DNA from: Verrucomicrobiota bacterium
GTDB lineage: Bacteria > Verrucomicrobiota > Verrucomicrobiia > Opitutales > Opitutaceae
Direction of reading: 5' to 3'
NCBI GenBank assembly: GCA_023457035.1
Contig: JAEWNN010000211.1
Location: 1-5,804 of the forward strand
Length of the DNA stretch: 5,804 nucleotides
The notes beneath the pieces were generated by a model. It saw only the letters and a program-made list of their open reading frames with translations, was not told the origin of the DNA and made no database searches. The position numbers and the translations under genes are program-made. This document shows positions 5,140 through 5,804 of the stretch, one piece after another (the stretch's first letter is position 1; the number at the start of each line of letters is the position of its first letter).

Positions 5140-5205
5140 CTCCGCGTCTCTGCGCCGCTGCGCGAACACCCCCGAGCCGCCGGGGTCACCGCCCCCGGCT
5201 ACAGC
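5140..5205. repeat. 66-bp direct repeat, right copy, with hairpin between convergent TA operons
   Basis: Partner of 4422-4487. It fills most of the gap between the ParE-like toxin stop (5081) and the HigA stop (5210). The hairpin GCCGGGG (5179-5185) with CCCCGGC (5193-5199) could end transcription from both convergent operons, though no T-tract follows. Confidence 0.8.
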
Positions 5206-5209
5206 GACC

Positions 5210-5506
5210 TCACGCCGCCGCCTGCTCCCGCGGGCGCACTTCCTTCGCGATGCGCGGCCCCAGCTCGCGTTGCGCCAGCTCCAGCTCGTAGAGCATCTGA
5301 CCGCGCAGCCAGTAACCCGGCGTCAGTCCGAAGTAGCGTTCGAGCCGCAGCGCCGTGTCGGCGGTGATCGCCCGCTTGCCCTCGAGGATTGCGCAGATCC
5401 GGTTGAGCGGCACACCGATGTCCTTCGCGAGCCGGTAGGCGCTCAGGCCCATCGGTTCGAGAAAGTCGTCGCGAAGGATTTCGCCGGGATGGATGGCGGT
5501 GTTCAT
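5210..5506 (-). CDS. higA: HigA-type antitoxin, XRE-family helix-turn-helix
   Basis: 98 residues from ATG 5506. The product starts MNTAIHPGEILRDDFLEPMG, the standard opening of HigA/VapI antidotes. A helix-turn-helix follows (LSAYRLAKDIGVPLNRICAI, 21-40), then ILEGKRAITADTALRLERYF (40-59) and GLTPGYWLRGQMLYELELA (60-78). The frame extends upstream to 5566 over the toxin's 3' end, but that portion is shadow. The length is usual for the family. It should neutralise the HigB toxin encoded 11 nt upstream and repress the shared promoter, which lies beyond the window edge. Toxin-first order is the hallmark of hig loci. No Shine-Dalgarno sequence is evident. Confidence 0.92.
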   Translation of the reverse strand: MNTAIHPGEILRDDFLEPMGLSAYRLAKDIGVPLNRICAILEGKRAITADTALRLERYFGLTPGYWLRGQMLYELELAQRELGPRIAKEVRPREQAAA

Positions 5507-5517
5507 GGCGGGGAAAG

Positions 5518-5799
5518 CTAGTGATAGTCCACGATCTCGACCTCGGTGGCGCCACGGTCGGTCCACACGAAGCAGAGGCGGAATTGGTCGTTGATGCGGA
5601 TGGAATGCCGGCCCTTGCGGTCGCCGCCCAGCGCCTCAAGCCGGTTGCCGGGCGGGACGCGGAGGTCGTCGAGCCGCCCCGCCATGTCGAGCTGGCGCAA
5701 CTTGCGGCGGGAGACGTGCTGGATGGTGGAAGGAACCTTTCGACTCCGGCCTTCGCGGTACAGCGCCTCGGTCTCGGCGCAGCGGAAGGACAGAATCAT
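5518..5799 (-). CDS. higB: HigB-type toxin, RelE superfamily
   Basis: 93 residues from ATG 5799, the usual full length, starting MILSFRCAETEALYREG. Family landmarks are SRRKLRQLDMAGRLDDLRVP (30-49), GNRLEALGGDRKGRHSIRIN (51-70), DQFRLCFVW (71-79) and the C-terminal VEIVDYH (87-93). The basic residues R61, K62, R64, R68 and R74, together with the terminal Tyr-His, fit the active-site region of ribosome-dependent HigB mRNA endonucleases. Nothing is truncated, so it looks functional. It is the first gene of a two-gene operon with HigA and faces the other TA module. Only 5 bp of upstream sequence lie in the window, so the promoter is not visible. Confidence 0.92.
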   Translation of the reverse strand: MILSFRCAETEALYREGRSRKVPSTIQHVSRRKLRQLDMAGRLDDLRVPPGNRLEALGGDRKGRHSIRINDQFRLCFVWTDRGATEVEIVDYH

Positions 5800-5804
5800 G
5801 CGCC

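Overview
The window looks like accessory DNA from a high-GC bacterium. I would guess the PVC group, perhaps Verrucomicrobiota of the Opitutales type. The grounds are very GC-rich codon third positions in the first gene, genes with little or no Shine-Dalgarno sequence, and several families of short GC-rich interspersed repeats of the kind common in those genomes (for example the ACCACGGAGGACACGGAG-like repeat). This taxonomic call is inference only.

Left part (1-1391): the 3' end of a plus-strand gene for a TIM-barrel, glycoside-hydrolase-like protein; its start lies outside the window. A 13-bp hairpin (1427-1457) separates it from the next block, which points towards it.

Middle part (1463-4036): a block of minus-strand genes, visibly less GC-rich than its neighbours. 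In reading order it holds a 61-codon small ORF (3909-3724), a small lipoprotein (3485-3063), a six-repeat ankyrin protein (2847-2299) and a DUF2971-like protein (2294-1494). The last two are 4 nt apart and probably translated together. A repeat with an invariant-length 47-bp core lies upstream of each unit, always in the same orientation. A 30-bp piece of its gene-proximal end recurs in inverted orientation at 1463-1492, so the block is bounded by inverted repeats matching at 28 of 30 bases.

Right part (4037-5804): about 520 bp of stacked interspersed repeats without a gene, then two toxin-antitoxin modules facing each other. The first is a plus-strand PF09720-type antitoxin with a RelE/ParE-type toxin (4555-5081, 4-bp overlap). 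The second is a minus-strand HigB-HigA pair (5799-5210, toxin first). A 66-bp repeat lies on both sides of the first module (4422-4487 and 5140-5205, 58 of 66 identical), so this module looks like a cassette bounded by direct repeats. The left repeat copy also carries an inserted element that the right copy lacks.

Overall this is a patchwork of small cargo units (ankyrin/DUF2971, lipoprotein, two TA modules) separated by repeats that could serve as recombination points. I see no transposase, integrase, tRNA, rRNA or CRISPR array.
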